Below, piece after piece: positions 22,968 to 35,220 of a stretch of 64,000 nt of DNA. Positions within the stretch are counted from its first letter, which is position 1. Each line of letters begins with the position of its first letter. The notes under the pieces are model-generated. The model had not been told where the DNA came from. It saw only the letters and a program-made list of their open reading frames with translations, and did not search any database. Position numbers and translations under genes: made by a program. The stretch covers positions 46,987-110,986 of the forward strand of contig CAUDNR010000868.1 of assembly GCA_958430865.1 (NCBI GenBank). The letters run 5' to 3'. Origin of the DNA: Entrophospora sp. SA101. Taxonomy: Eukaryota; Glomeromycota; Glomeromycetes; Entrophosporales; Entrophosporaceae.

Positions 22968-25179
22968 TTATACAGTTTCATCAGGACGGACCCATTCACT
23001 TTTAATCCGTTCTCTCAAATCTTTTCTCAAGATTTTTCCAATGTCATTTTTAGGTAACTTATCAATAATGTAGACACCACCGCGTAGTCGTTTATAACTA
23101 ATAACTTTTTCAGCCACATAATCTTGAATGGATTTTTTAATTTGCTGGTGATCACTAGCAGTCGAATTTTTTAGTACGACGTAGGCAACTGGTAATTCTG
23201 TTGCATCTTGTTCTGAATATACGCCAACTACAGCTGCTTCGGAAATTATAGGATTTTCAAGTAGAATTGATTCAAGTTCCGCAGGTGCAACTTGTGAGCC
23301 CTGAAATTTTTTTTAAATCAACTATTGAAAAAATAAAAAGCAAAAGAAAGAAAAAAGAAAGATTGCAGACCTTAAACTTGATAAGTTCTTTTACACGATC
23401 AACCAAAAAAACATTCCCTTTTTACAATAATAATAATAAACATGTCAATTTAAAAACAAAAGAAAATATTTTACATAACATTATATGATAAATAACAATT
23501 TACCATTTTCATCAATATAACCAAGATCTCCAGTATGAAGAAATCCATCTTTATCCATACATTCTTTAGTGGCTTTTTCATTATTAAGATAGCCCTATTT
23601 TTTGTAGACTTAATCAAAATAATTAATAACAATATTCATTTATATATATGAAAAGTACCTTCATGATGTTTGGACCACGAGCACATATTTCACCTTCTTC
23701 ATTAATTCCAAGTTCTATCAGAAAAATTGATTATTTAGTTTTGAAGAATTAAATTAAATTATTGTTATTGCTTCTTATTACCTATTTCGCTTTCACCAAT
23801 AAATTTTATTTCAACATTTGCCACAATAAGCCCAGATGATCCTAAAAAAGAAAATATTATTATTTATTTCTTTTTTTTTGATGAAATCATTCAAAACATA
23901 ATTTTTATATTACCAATTACAACATCATCAGTTCTAGCCAATGTAATTATTGGTGTAGCTTCAGTAAGTCCATAACCTTGCTTAAGAGGTATTTTCTCGA
24001 ATTTGTCGTTGAACTTCTTGCTCAACTTTTTGCACAATGGAGCAGCACCACTTAAAAAAAAATTTAAACTTGATAAATCATATTTGTCAACAACTGGGTT
24101 ATTAACCAGTTGAAGCACAATTGATGGAACTATATATCCAAGATTTATCTTATGATCTTGTATTGCTTGACAAATTAAATCTATATCATAATCAGGAACT
24201 GATAAGACTATTGCTGTTGCTCCCTATTAAATGTAAAAAATTTGAGAAATTTTATTTTTAAAAAAAAAAAAAAATAACAAATAGTAAAGACTTACGCAAT
24301 AAAGTACTTGATGTATCATCATGTTTAATGCAAAAATATGATAGAATGGCTGTGAAAACAAAAAATCATTATTGTAATCATAATTGTAATCATGATCGTA
24401 ACCTAATTTAATCTTACCAATGCTCCCAAGAATACAAGATCAGAATTGAATTCCTCGAAATGATGAATTTGTTCAAGATTAGCAACCATATTATAATGTG
24501 TGGTCTCAACGCCTTTTCGTTTGCCAGTTGTACCAGAACTATAACACAAATAAGCAACTGTTGATTTGACTTTCTCTTCAGTTGTATAATGAATAATTGC
24601 TGAGTCATCATCATCCTTGTATAGGCTGGTGAATGTCCTAATGCCATCTTCAGAGACTTCCTCTTTATCTAATACAAAGATTTTGGAAGTTGGTATATCT
24701 ACGTTGTTTGCAGCTTTTAAAACAGTGGGTAAGGTTGACGAATGTGCAACAATGATTGATGCTTTGGAATCAGATAATTGATATCTTAATTCCTCAACTT
24801 TATAATTAGGATTAGGTGTTGTAACAGTTCCACCTGAAAAAAAAGTGCAAAGGATGAATTTATTGCTAAAAAATGCAAGTTAATGATTAATTAAATAATT
24901 ACCAAATGCAATGGTTCCTAATAATGCAATAGGAAAATGGATGTGATTTGGAGAAACAATCGCCAAAACTTCTCCAGGTTTAAATCCAATTGATTTTAAT
25001 CCACTGGCAAACTTTCGAGTAGAACTTTTAAGTTCACCAAAAGTAACTTCTTTACGAGTTGATCCATCAATATAAATTGGTTTAGTATCAGGAATAGAAT
25101 TAGGATTACTGGTTACATGATGATAAATATCAAGATGTGGAATCTTTAGATCAGGTGATTTAGATTTAAATATACCCAT
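22968..25179 (-). CDS. 4-coumarate:CoA ligase-like acyl/aryl-CoA synthetase (paralogue 1)
   Basis: This ANL-superfamily enzyme activates a carboxylate as the acyl-AMP, then forms the CoA thioester. Nine exons, equivalent to those of the 39962-42268 paralogue, are all open. Motifs are [13 protein letters not shown] (P-loop, A3), [10 protein letters not shown] (A5), [26 protein letters not shown] (A7), [23 protein letters not shown] (A8) and [15 protein letters not shown] with the A10 catalytic Lys. The length is about 545 aa. The C-terminus is RPDETV, so there is no PTS1 peroxisomal signal. It differs from paralogue 2 by many substitutions but keeps the exon pattern. The natural substrate (fatty or phenolic acid) cannot be inferred. 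The N-terminal MGIFKSK start gives the family's usual beginning. Confidence 0.9.
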
Positions 25180-25314
25180 ATTTTCGTTAATTTTGTAAAA
25201 TAGGATTTCTCACAAAGGCAGACATTATATAAATATTTGTGTGAATGAATGTTAAAGAACATTTCGTTTTTTTTTTGAAGAACGAAGTTGAAATGATTAC
25301 GACTGGATTTAAAC
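25180..25314. promoter_or_regulatory. Upstream region of ligase paralogue 1
   Basis: This short AT-rich stretch sits directly upstream of the minus-strand start codon. No defined element is recognised. Confidence 0.3.
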
Positions 25315-27175
25315 CAGTTTTGGTATTTAAATTGTCAACCCAATACTGGAATGCCCAGATAAATACAATGCAAAATGCAAATAATGCAAGTGAATTAGCT
25401 GCTTTTCCCAGTAAGATCTTCCTTCGTTCTTTCCGCTTTTTACACGTGAATTTCCCTTAAAAGCAAATGTATATTCTGTGCACCCTACCATAATACTAAC
25501 TATACAATAAAAAAATATTTATTTAGAATGGTTTAATTTCCTTCTTACGCACGCGCCAGATGGTAATGGACACTCGATTTTATCTAATTGGCAAAAAATT
25601 TCAGCTTGAGAACTTTTCGTATTCCGCCCTTATCATTTAATGCAAACTTTTTGAATTTTTTTTCACATGTATGGTTTTATATAGTGTTATTAGATTGTTC
25701 ATACAAATGCAATGCTTGCAGTCCTTGGAGATTTATGGATGCAATATTAATATAAAAATTAACAGGTCAAATAAAAAATAGCCGTGGAAAAACCTTAGGT
25801 ATGGAAATGATTTTCAATGAAGTAGTAAGATCTACGTTGCACGTATATATTTGAGTGCAAAGACAAAAGGTGTTTTTTCACTCTATTGTAAATAATGCAA
25901 ATATTACCAATAAAAAAAAAAAACAGTTTAAACTCCATATTTTTGTATTTAATTAAATATGCATGTGTATCGAAAATCCCATTAACAATTGACCGTTTTG
26001 TTCATATTCATTGAATATTATTTCTATAAAACTCCGTGCCCCAGACTTTTCACGTGATTTTTAGGAAAATTTTACTTTTTAATATTAATGTCCTTCAATT
26101 TTTGTCACTATGTGATAAATGTGATAAGAAGAATGTTTTGAAAATTAAGTGGTATGTATGAACTAATTGAAGGCAAACGAACGAAGAAACAAAAAACCAA
26201 AATGATGAAGAAACAGGAGGTGTGAGTGAAAAGTTTAAAGGTGAGGATAGTGGATAAGAAAGTGAGGATGATGGTGAAAATTTAAAGGCGAGTGGGATGA
26301 TAATAAGTTAACATTAAGTTTGTCGTGTCGTGTTTAATCGTTATAATGAACATAAAATTAGATTAATAAGTAGCCGTTATGTCACTAATTTAATTTAATT
26401 CTTTTATAGCTTCAATAAGGTAAGCAAACAAAGAAAATTGTTCTTTACGCAATCTCACTTTTGAGTTTATATATACCTTCTTATTAATTAATAATAAGGT
26501 TTATAATACTATTTGAAGGCAGAAATTCTTTCTAGTTCTAATTAACTTTTTTTTTGAAATAATTTTGCAACAAGTAAATTAGCAATACAATATATCAATA
26601 TAAATAAATGTATTCTGTAAACTTGTACATGCAATTATATATTTAAGTTGTGGGCTGATATATGTAAATGTATATAAATTGCAGGTTTATCTGTTATATA
26701 TATATATATATTATATACTTCCTATTACTATAACTATCTGGATGCAATTTTTTGAAAATTCTGCTAAATAATAAAAATACCATTTTTAGTAGTAATGCCA
26801 GCTGATAAAAAAACCTTAGGTCAAATTAATTATATACGTAGATAAAAAAAAACATTCAACTTACGTCTGGAATTTGATGCAGAATTTAGTGCCATAGACA
26901 CTTAGTTGAGATGGGTCCATCCGCATTACTTGGGATGTCAAAAGAAAAAAACATACATTTGCTCCCCAAAATACAATACTCGTAATAGGATAAAAGATAT
27001 AATAAGGAAAGCAAAAGTAATAACGACGGCGAATTAGAATATATTATTAATACAATAATAGCAACAGTAAATTTGATCCAAGTTCTTAGCCGGCTAAGCC
27101 ATTCAAGCCAGCTCATATCGCTAATTTTTAGCTTAAGTTTGTGTGAATATATATGCAAGTTTTAATTTCTTTGCC
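25315..27175. repeat. Ancient segmental duplication, copy B
   Basis: This is the counterpart of 15978-17700 and forms the 5' flank of the intact ligase, whereas copy A abuts a deleted ligase. A third partial copy of its distal part (ACGTCTGGAAT, GATGGGTCCA, AGAATGACAAAAAAA) lies at about 35510-35640. No gene is seen. Confidence 0.75.
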
Positions 27176-27964
27176 ATTAAAAAAATTTATAAAGGTTGGT
27201 TTGATGAATTGGAATTACTAAATACAAACATACATATTTACACCACGTTTTCACCTTTTGACAAAGTTATCAAAGCCTTAGAGCTCAAAAGACTTTTATT
27301 TTTTAGCATATCTATCCCACAAAGCTTGAATTATCTTTAGAAAAAGAACATCAATGCCTCAATATTTAAAAACAATGATGTCGATAATTGGACCGCCTTT
27401 TTTCTTTGCATTCACTGTTTGTTCATGATAGTATAAATTTTTTTTATTTTTCTGGCCCATCGTACTTAATTAAATAAGTCAGAAGCAGTATTCCTAATAT
27501 CATTCTATTTTACGAATATTTAAATAACAATTTATTTATTATGAATATTCGAATTTTAACATTATATGTTTATAGATTCTCATAAATGCATTAGATACGT
27601 GAAATACGTGAGTGAATTGCTAAATCAAGATTATAAATATTATTATTTGTTTCATGTTAAATTTATAAAATTTTTAATTTGTTTACAATCGACAAATTTC
27701 TTATCCAATAACAATTTTATTATAAATATTAATATTAATAGAAAGGGATCCGGACACTTTCTCACCTCACAATACTATAATATCCATTCCAAAATAATAA
27801 TGATTACGAGTGTCCAAAATAATTTCGAAATGAATTTAAAATTCGAATATTTTGATTACAGTATCAAGTTTTAAATTTGATAATGAAGGATTTATTGATA
27901 ACTTTGGAAACTCCCTTCGCCTATCTTTTAATCGTTCATAAGGAATTCGTAGATAATCATCAAT
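27176..27964. other. Intergenic with dispersed repeat copy
   Basis: Positions about 27570-27740 repeat the 13485-13645 sequence. The frames 27143-27340 and 27566-27874 have no domain and look like chance AT-rich ORFs. Confidence 0.45.
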
Positions 27965-29077
27965 CAATGTTGTGATCCTAAATCCTTTTGGCTTCCCGAA
28001 ACAGTTTCGGTAAGCTAAAACTGTCTAGTTTGGGTTTCTGGTTACAAACCTAAAACTTACCCGAAACCTAAACCCACATTCGAAACCTAAACCATATCCG
28101 AAACCTAAAAATTACCCAAAACTTAAATCCATATCCAAAACCTAACTACCCTCGAAAATTCAAACCAATAATTCCGCTTATTATTTATTTAAATTTGAGA
28201 AATGCAACTCAATTTATATTTCTATTTGTGTTCAGGGCAACGAGGTAATGGTGAATCCATCGATACAGAATCAGATATTGATCTTGACGATTATGAATAT
28301 TATGATAACCATAATAGAGATATAGATTTTCTAATAGAAGACTACATGGATTTAAAACAATTCTTTATTTAATTATGAAGGTGGTAACAAAAATGAAATT
28401 GATATAAGTGTAGAGAATATTTATAACATAATGAAAATTATGAATATAACTCCAACGATTTGGTTTCCAATTTTTTTTGATGTGACATGTGAAAATGATA
28501 TTAATACTGCAAAAAGAAAAAAAAAATTAATTATGAATGTGATACTGATGAGGAAGATTTGGATTGTAATTCACATAATTTAGGTTTGATAATGAAGACA
28601 GAAATTGCAACGTAAATAATAATGATGAAATTCAAAGTTCTGAAGAAATTAATGATGGTGTTTGAAAATAAAATAATAACAATTAGATTAAATTAGAATA
28701 AATTTTTAAAATTTTAAATCCATCTAAAAAAATTCTTGAAATAAAATCAATTGGTAATATTTTGCAATAAAAACAAAATAATTTTGACATAAAAAATAGT
28801 TCAGAAAATAAAAATAATTTGTTGGTATAAAGTTTGTGATTTGGTATAAAATTAGTTTTAGTAAGGGTTTTGGTAAGAATTTAGGTTTCGGGTTAGGGTT
28901 TAGTTTTTTGTGTTTCGGTATAAAATTAGTTTCAGTATGGGTTTTGGTAAGAGTTTAGGTTTCGGGTAAGGGTTTAGGTTTCGGGAAGGTTTAGGATTTT
29001 AAAAACTCCCTAAACTAATTTAGGGAGATTTTGGTTTCGGGTTTTCCCTCAACTCAGAGTTTAGGGTCACAACATTG
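27965..29077. mobile_element. 1.1-kb element bounded by telomere-like CCGAAACCTAAA arrays
   Basis: The terminal inverted repeat CAATGTTGTGATCCTAAATC (left) faces the inverse of GTTTAGGGTCACAACATTG (right). Inside each end lie opposed arrays of degenerate ACCCGAAACCTAAA (left) and TTTAGGTTTCGGGTAAGGG (right) units. The interior (about 28230-28680) has an acidic coding-like stretch, ESDIDLDDYEYYDNHNRDID, followed by stops. It is probably a non-autonomous or decayed transposon whose subterminal repeats resemble a telomeric motif. Confidence 0.65.
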
Positions 29078-29124
29078 GGCGAGGCTGTGTTCAAAATCAC
29101 ATTAATATACTTATACTTAAATCT

Positions 29125-29273
29125 AGTGATGTTAGCCGTTTAAAAATCCTTAGCCGGCTAAGCCGTTTACTACCTAAATTGGTAATTCTATTTCTATAAC
29201 CAGAATGTAATACGGAAATCTATTACCAAATTTAGAAATTATGTATGCAGATTATTAGCCGGCTAACATCACT
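29125..29273. mobile_element. Hairpin MITE with AGTGATGTTAGCCG termini, copy 1
   Basis: AGTGATGTTAGCCG at the left is the inverse of CGGCTAACATCACT at the right. The interior is also self-complementary (ACCTAAATTGGTAAT against ATTACCAAATTTAGA), making a near full-length hairpin of 149 bp. A nearly identical copy lies at 35221-35368. It replaces the 3' end of the decayed gene next to it. Confidence 0.85.
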
Positions 29274-30326
29274 ACTCAAGAAGATAGGTGATAAACATTC
29301 AACAATAAAGGTACGTTCAGATATATCATGGTATAGGACTCTTGGCAGTCTGTACTTGAAGTTTGTGGTGAAATATAGGAGTGCGTACTGTGCAAAAAAG
29401 TTAAATCTTGCTTCTTCTGTCTGGTTATCACCCGTGATGATTGTCTTATTAAGGATTTTTGATTCGATTTCTGTGTAGTCTGTTTCAAATATCTCCTCCA
29501 GCTTCTTAACAAGAGTTTCCTGCAAAACCAATCGATCTTTTATTTGCAACAACTTTTTTATTTATATATAGGTTCTCTCTTCCACGGTCTCCTTAACATA
29601 ATTTATTGTTGAATTGAATGTGCAAATAAGGTATGGGGAATATTTATCATACATCATTTTTGTTATGATTGGTTTGTTTGGTGTAAAAATCAAAGCTTCT
29701 TGAGTCGATCGAATAACTGGACATGGTGTATCTTCACATGAAGTAGTAATATTTTGTGAGGCATCTAATGATGTCAGGTATTGTTGGGATGTACTTTGAG
29801 TAATTTCACACAATATAGTATCTTCTGAGGTATTTGATGACATCATGGTTTGTTGAACCGGACTTTATGTGTTTTCATCCTCTAAAATTTCTAGATGGTA
29901 TGACATGTCACCTTCATCCACACAATCATGGTTCGCTTTTCCACATAATCGTTTTGATTTTTAGATTTCAAAAATAGTATTAAAATCAGAATATTTATGA
30001 TCATGCGAAACAGTAAAAAAAAATTTCAATTACTTTCCCACGTTTCTCCATGTAGTCTGAATCAGATGAATTGGTCTCTTCCACTGAACTTTCAGTATAA
30101 CATACTGATTTTCTTTTTCTAAGGACTTTTTCGGATGAAAAAGGCAATTTTTCTTTCCTGCAAGAAAAATCATAAATCAGTTTTGGGCATTTTTAAAAAT
30201 TTAACTAGAGTAACGACAAGTGGTGGGTGATAACCACCACCACCATCCTTATTCTTAAAACACTTACCCAGCAACATCAACAACGAATTGTTTACTTCTT
30301 TTTCTTCTATCCTGTTTGCTGTTCAT
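29274..30326 (-). pseudogene. Decayed multi-exon gene of unknown function
   Basis: A start exon (30326 down to about 30268) reads MNSKQDRRKRSKQFVVDVA and ends at a GTAAGT donor. The next exon (about 30165-30031) reads KEKLPFSSEKVLRKRKSVC, then a Ser/Glu-rich stretch. Beyond it the frame HDHKYSDFNTIFEI is stopped by TAA, resumes as KSKRLCGKANHDC, is stopped again by TAA after LEILEDENT, and resumes as SPVQQTMMSSNTSEDT to about 29565. A last exon (about 29540-29280) reads KDRLVLQETLVKKLEEIF and runs into the MITE. Two in-frame stops, a probable 1-nt shift in a T9 run and the MITE at the 3' end argue for a pseudogene. I do not recognise the family; the basic N-terminus suggests a nuclear or transposon-derived protein. 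Confidence 0.65.
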
Positions 30327-30819
30327 ATTTTAAAAAAAAATTTAAAAAAGAAGTTTGTTATTTGATCGACGTGTACAATTAATTATTTATCCTATTGGGC
30401 AGACGCGAATTGATTAAACAATTTATTTTTTGAGAGAGTCCAAGGTGACAAAACGTGGGTGTTGTTGTTTCGGTCGGTTTGGGTCTCCTAAAGAATACGT
30501 GTTAATAATTAACCAGAGGTACTTTTTTTTATTTGTATTGATATTTTAATTTTAGCTTATAAATATTTTAATTGGAATCAAAACACGGAGCAGATCTTGC
30601 TGGATAAATATTGATAATATTTTGCTTTGTGTAAACATTAATATTAAAATATTAATTATAATATTATAATTACATGAAGTCAAGGCAATACACCATTTAA
30701 AAAGAAACATTTCGAGTATGAAATGTTTGAACACTTTACAGCCATTCTCACATGTTCCTCATGTGCACAAGGCTAATCTGACTAGTGTGCCCCAATGATA
30801 CAATGATGTTGTTAAATTT
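30327..30819. other. Intergenic
   Basis: This is the upstream region of the decayed gene. It includes a half-TIR ATTACATGAAGTC at about 30671, related to the MITE at 15403. No gene is seen. Confidence 0.45.
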
Positions 30820-31262
30820 TCAGGGGGGACATGGCTCTGGAGTTTGCCAAGACTGCATCATCGTCAATGACACTTTCACTAATCTTCCCAGACCAGAGAA
30901 AGCTGCCATGTTAGACGAAAAGTCACCTGCAATGATCCTACCTCTAGGGTAAGGATGGCTCTGTGACCAAGTTGCAACTCTGTTGATACTCCCATTGTGA
31001 TAGTCACCATGATCACTGGCATCAAGGAGAAAGCTGTAAAATAAAATGGTTCAGATTTTGGTATAAATTAATCATTCCCAAATTTCTGCTTCTCTTTAAT
31101 TTTTGTTTGACCAACCGAACTTGTTATTTAAATGGGGGTATGGTTGTTGGTGAGTAGGTATGCCACTGACAAGACAGGAAACGCCTTTGGGATATACCAG
31201 CCAAACTCATATAAAGGGATCTTTTGTCCCAGATTTAGGGTCACATGGATGTTAAGCACAGA
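30820..31262 (-). pseudogene. Unrecognised coding remnant of higher GC content
   Basis: On the minus strand an exon 31033-30820, preceded by a TTTACAG acceptor and ended by TGA, reads LLDASDHGDYHNGSINRVA, then WSQSHPYPRGRIIAGDFSSN, then about 25 more residues. An upstream open stretch (about 31262-31125) reads LNIHVTLNLGQKIPLYEFGW and then IPKAFPVLSVAYLLTNNHTP before TAA. The base composition is visibly less AT-rich than the surroundings. The word TATATCCCAAAGGCGT recurs in opposite orientation beside the N gap at 33160. This looks like part of a repeat-borne gene. The function is unknown. Confidence 0.45.
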
Positions 31263-33016
31263 AAATGTACATTATCAATGTATATTTTTTTCAACAAAAT
31301 AAACATTTAAATAATTAATTGTTAAATATTAATACTTTTCTTTTCATAAAAATTACAGCAACCCAGACTCAAAACTCTGAATCCAAAACAGCAACTCAGG
31401 TTGCAATCTCCCAAGTTGCAGAACTTTTGAACCAGTTGCAGGTGCCAACTTTTATGCTAGTGTGGCAATAACTCGCAGCAATCATCACACAAATGCCAGC
31501 TATCAATGATCAATGCCCATATGATAACAGCCAAGCCTGGTCTGAGGGGAAGATAGGGAAGTTTTGTCCAAAGCCTTCCAACATGTTCAATCGCCTTGCC
31601 TGTGGGAAAAAAAGTTCTATGGGGACAGGTTGTGCATTGCACCGCAATTGCATGTTTGTGATAGGAAATTTTAATTAAATCTGACACCTGTAATCAACAT
31701 CAGATTTATTATTCATGAGCATCCACAATTGATAATCAGGAAGAATAATTTATTTTGTGAACCCCATAGATCTGGGTAGACATGCATTATTAAAGTTCAT
31801 TCATGCATGGCCTTGGCATCATTATTACCTGAGTGATGCAATTGTTTGTTATGTCAATGATGATATCAAATGTATTGAATAATAATCGTGATCATCATGA
31901 ATATTCGATGGATGGAGGCATTCACATGCAAGGAAATGAAGGAAATCATTAAATAGCTAAGTCATGTTTGTTTTATTAAAAACATTTGATTAATTATATT
32001 TAAAATATACAATAAAATAAAATTGCATTGAATCCAAAGACTACATCACTATGTCAATCAAGCTATCAAGCTGTTAATGTTTGTGCATGATTTAAAATCC
32101 TTTTGTGCTCCCATCTTTCTTTGCTTATATATAATCTATTGGTTCTCTCTACTGGTCAAATGATGCCAAATTGGGTAATGGGGTATCAGCAAATATCAGA
32201 ATCTGATTATTCTTTAAAAAAATAATCAAGGTATTAGCATACTGATAGGTTAATAATATTCTTAGTATTTTTATCATATAGTCTAAAAGTATTAGTTGAA
32301 AGTGCCAATATTTATCAGATATCCTTCTAAAATTAATCACATTTTTAGTTAATTATTGGCTTAATTTAATAAACCAATAACTCTTTTATATTGTAATTAA
32401 ATTGTTGGTTAAATATTTCTAAAGCTCTTTGTGCTAAAATAATATCATAATCTTGAGTAGTAGTTAGGTTTCTATTCAAATAAGGTTTACTCATACAAAA
32501 ACAAACAATTTGAGTAAAAATAATTCAAATAAAATGATTAATAGTAATTTGAATAAAGCAAATAAAACAAATAAAATGAAATTTGTATTATGAACAGAAA
32601 CCATGGATTAATATTAAAATCAAAAAAACAAACCAACAAACAGCTTTATTGTGAAAAAATTAATTTGTTCCTTTGGTGTTAATAATTGAATCAATCACAC
32701 AAGTAGTATATAGTCAATTTAAACAGCATTGTTTTTAAAGAATTTATTCAAAATAATATTGTATAAAGTTTAATGATTTTTAATGTTGCAAATTTTTTTG
32801 ATACATCAATCTCAGTCCACGTTTCTGTATTTATATACTTTAAAGTTCATTTCTTTTTTTGATAAATAATAAATTTATCCTTTTGTTTAATAGATTTTAT
32901 TAGATCAAATGGTACATTACAGCAAATTTCTGAGAATCAATCATGCGAAAATACACATAATAAGTATTGCGAGTGTGCAATCCGAGTTTCCTATTTAATA
33001 GGTTATTTATAGCTCA
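31263..33016. other. Repeat-derived region without a supported gene
   Basis: At 31360-31690 both strands have short open stretches. The plus strand gives ATQTQNSESKTATQVAISQ and a Cys-containing CPYDNSQAWSEGKIGKFCPK stretch ending at 31678. The minus strand gives a frame at 31687-31457. Neither can be assigned. The rest is AT-rich, with TTTGAATAAA-type words at 32480-32590 related to those at 100-200. Confidence 0.4.
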
Positions 33017-33092
33017 ACACACAGCCTCCCCGCTGACTTATAGTTAATTCTATGGTTTGACACACAGCCTACTCGCTGACTTACGGTCAAAA
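33017..33092. repeat. Tandem CACACAGCCT...CGCTGACTTA duplication
   Basis: Two units of about 44 bp, each containing ACACACAGCCT then CGCTGACTTA, lie just before the assembly gap. Confidence 0.7.
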
Positions 33093-33175
33093 ATTAATTA
33101 AAATATAACTTTTATCTTTTCAGATAAAAGGGTCCCTAGGTTCTATATATGTAATTATATCCCAAAGGCGTCCCC

Positions 33176-33185
33176 NNNNNNNNNN
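33176..33185. other. Assembly gap of ten N
   Basis: Ten N bases mark a scaffold join, so order and orientation across this point are not proven by sequence. Confidence 0.99.
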
Positions 33186-33204
33186 ACTTGGAAAATGTAA
33201 CAGT

Positions 33205-33205
33205 A

Positions 33206-33245
<40 letters not shown>
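33205..33245. repeat. (TAA)n microsatellite
   Basis: About 14 TAA units lie close to the assembly gap, which may explain why the assembly broke there. Confidence 0.9.
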
Positions 33246-33540
33246 GGTTTGGGCACTATCACTGTTATTTTGTGACACTATTTACTTTTGTAAGGAATAT
33301 ATACAACATTTTTTTAAAAAAAAAGAAAATTAACAATTCAAACAATTTTTCACGAGATATTAAACTAAAGGAAGGCGAGAAGGAAAAACAAAATTGAAAA
33401 AAAATGTTTCTTTTTTTGTTTAATTATTTTTATTTTAAATAATTGATATTTGTATATAACAACAACATTGATTGACATTATTAGCAATAATAAATAAAGA
33501 AATAAAATCATTTTATTTGCATTTAAATCAAACAAATAAT

Positions 33541-34250
33541 ATAATGGCGTATAACTTGAAACTTTTTTATTATCAAATAATATTAAATCTGAAAATAATT
33601 GTTAAAACCCGCTTTGATATATCGAGCTTCATCTGATTAAAATCATTCTCTTTATTTACGACGGTATTTGCGGAAAATGGTAGCTACCAGCGCCTAATTG
33701 GTCAAGTGTCCAATCATTTACGCCAAGTATCTTTAGCAATGCCAATTCCTACACGTAATCTCTGGGTAGTAAATTACTATAATAAAATTTATTTATATCT
33801 TTTTTTATTACTTAATTGATCATTTATTCGCAATTATTATAATTGTTCTATTAATATAGTAGTAAAAAATTTTTTGTGGCTTAAAAAATCAGGTAAATCA
33901 TATACGTGTTGGATAATGATTGGATTTTGACGTTGCTGATTTATTAAATTCAGCTTATACTGCGCACTTTTCTTACTGTTTCAGAAAAACCAAATTGAAT
34001 TTTCTAAAAGTTGTGAACAAGTTCAGAATAATTATTTCCATATACGGATAGAGTATAAGGAATGGGAAGGTCAAGTAACTCCGGGGCACGGCAAAACGAA
34101 GGTCCATGATAAAAACACCAAGGTTTGTTTCTATTTGAATGAAATGAACAATACAATAATGCTAATAAAAAGATGCAGTACCATGCATGTGCTTGTAGCA
34201 GGAACAGCTCAACCTCACACAACTGTTTGTATAAAAATTCATGTTACGAC
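33541..34250 (+). pseudogene. Unrecognised gene remnant with an in-frame TGA
   Basis: From ATG at 33544 one frame reads through VKTRFDISSFI, then TGA, then SFSLFTTVFAENGSYQRLIG and QVSNHLRQVSLAMPIPTRNL to a GTAGTA donor at about 33766. A later stretch on the same strand (about 33990-34124) reads QIEFSKSCEQVQNNYFHIRI, then EYKEWEGQVTPGHGKTKVHD, ending at a GTTTGT donor. A third open piece follows (about 34200-34225, AGTAQPHTT). The composition looks coding but I cannot name the family. Either the TGA is removed by an intron I cannot place, or the gene is decayed. Confidence 0.4.
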
Positions 34251-35220
34251 AAGTATCGAAGGTTTCATTAATTAATTGCACACCCATCCTTTGCTCAGAG
34301 TCGTGACCCAAATAAAATAACTTAAGTCATACTGAACCTTTTTGGGTCGTTTATAAAACCAGAATTTTCTTCAAATAAAGGCTCCTGCCTGAATTGTGCC
34401 AGCAACTTCTAAAAAGTCTGGTATCTTGGGATTATATTATTTATTATATTAATGTGATTATTTTACTAGGGTCGCTAGCTTTTAATTTCCGAAAAGAATA
34501 CATGAAAATTTGATGATTAATGATTATGCGTTGTTCTCCTATCTATCAACTATTGGAGTCTTCAATATACATACCATCGCCTGAAAAATCATCCCTGCTC
34601 CTGTCGCAATTCTTCTCCAACTGGATGATTTTGAAGTTACAATATTATCAAAACAAAAATTTATTAGCACATAAGGGCTTTAAAAATATAGATTTGTAAA
34701 AGACCTGACTTTTGTGGTTTAAGGATTCTGATCGCAACTTTTGAAACTGCCTCTGTAAACTGTAAACACGGCAAGAAAATAATTTAGCCTTATGTACATA
34801 TGTAAACTCGATAAGTCGGTTTTGGCCTAACTCGGCCAAAAAGTTTCACCTCTTTTTTTTACTATTTAGAAAAATTCGATAGTCGGTCGATCTATATAAA
34901 GTCGCGATAAGTGCTAATATTAAGTTGGTCAATCACTTGACCCAAGTATAATTAAATGAATCACGATAAGTCGGTCTCACGTGATATTTCATTATGTGAA
35001 GGGTCATCATTACTATTTTAGTAATGTGTGATTTAATAATTTTTTATTTGTAATAAAATATCTGATGTTAATATTTTATTATCTCAGCAGTTGTACCTAT
35101 CATAAAATAATATAACATTTGACCATATTGAGATATATCAAAACATCTTTTTTCCTTATTGTATTCAGAGCTTTATCATCCCTGTTGGCCATGTCCATAT
35201 TCAATGTTCACTAATCAAGT
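34251..35220. other. Intergenic, repeat relics
   Basis: No gene is seen. CTCGATAAGTCGGTTTTGG (about 34808) and CGATAAGTCGGTCT (about 34970) are half-sites of the TIR of the small element at 38429-38514. Confidence 0.4.

Noticed and set aside
24414..24647. 77-aa frame in the ligase (also 41561-41752 and 61056-61247)
   Set aside because: Alternative-frame shadows of ligase exon 2.
29245..29478. Plus-strand 77-aa frame starting in the MITE
   Set aside because: It shares its first residues with the frame at 35340 only because both start inside copies of the same MITE; the rest is antisense to the decayed gene.
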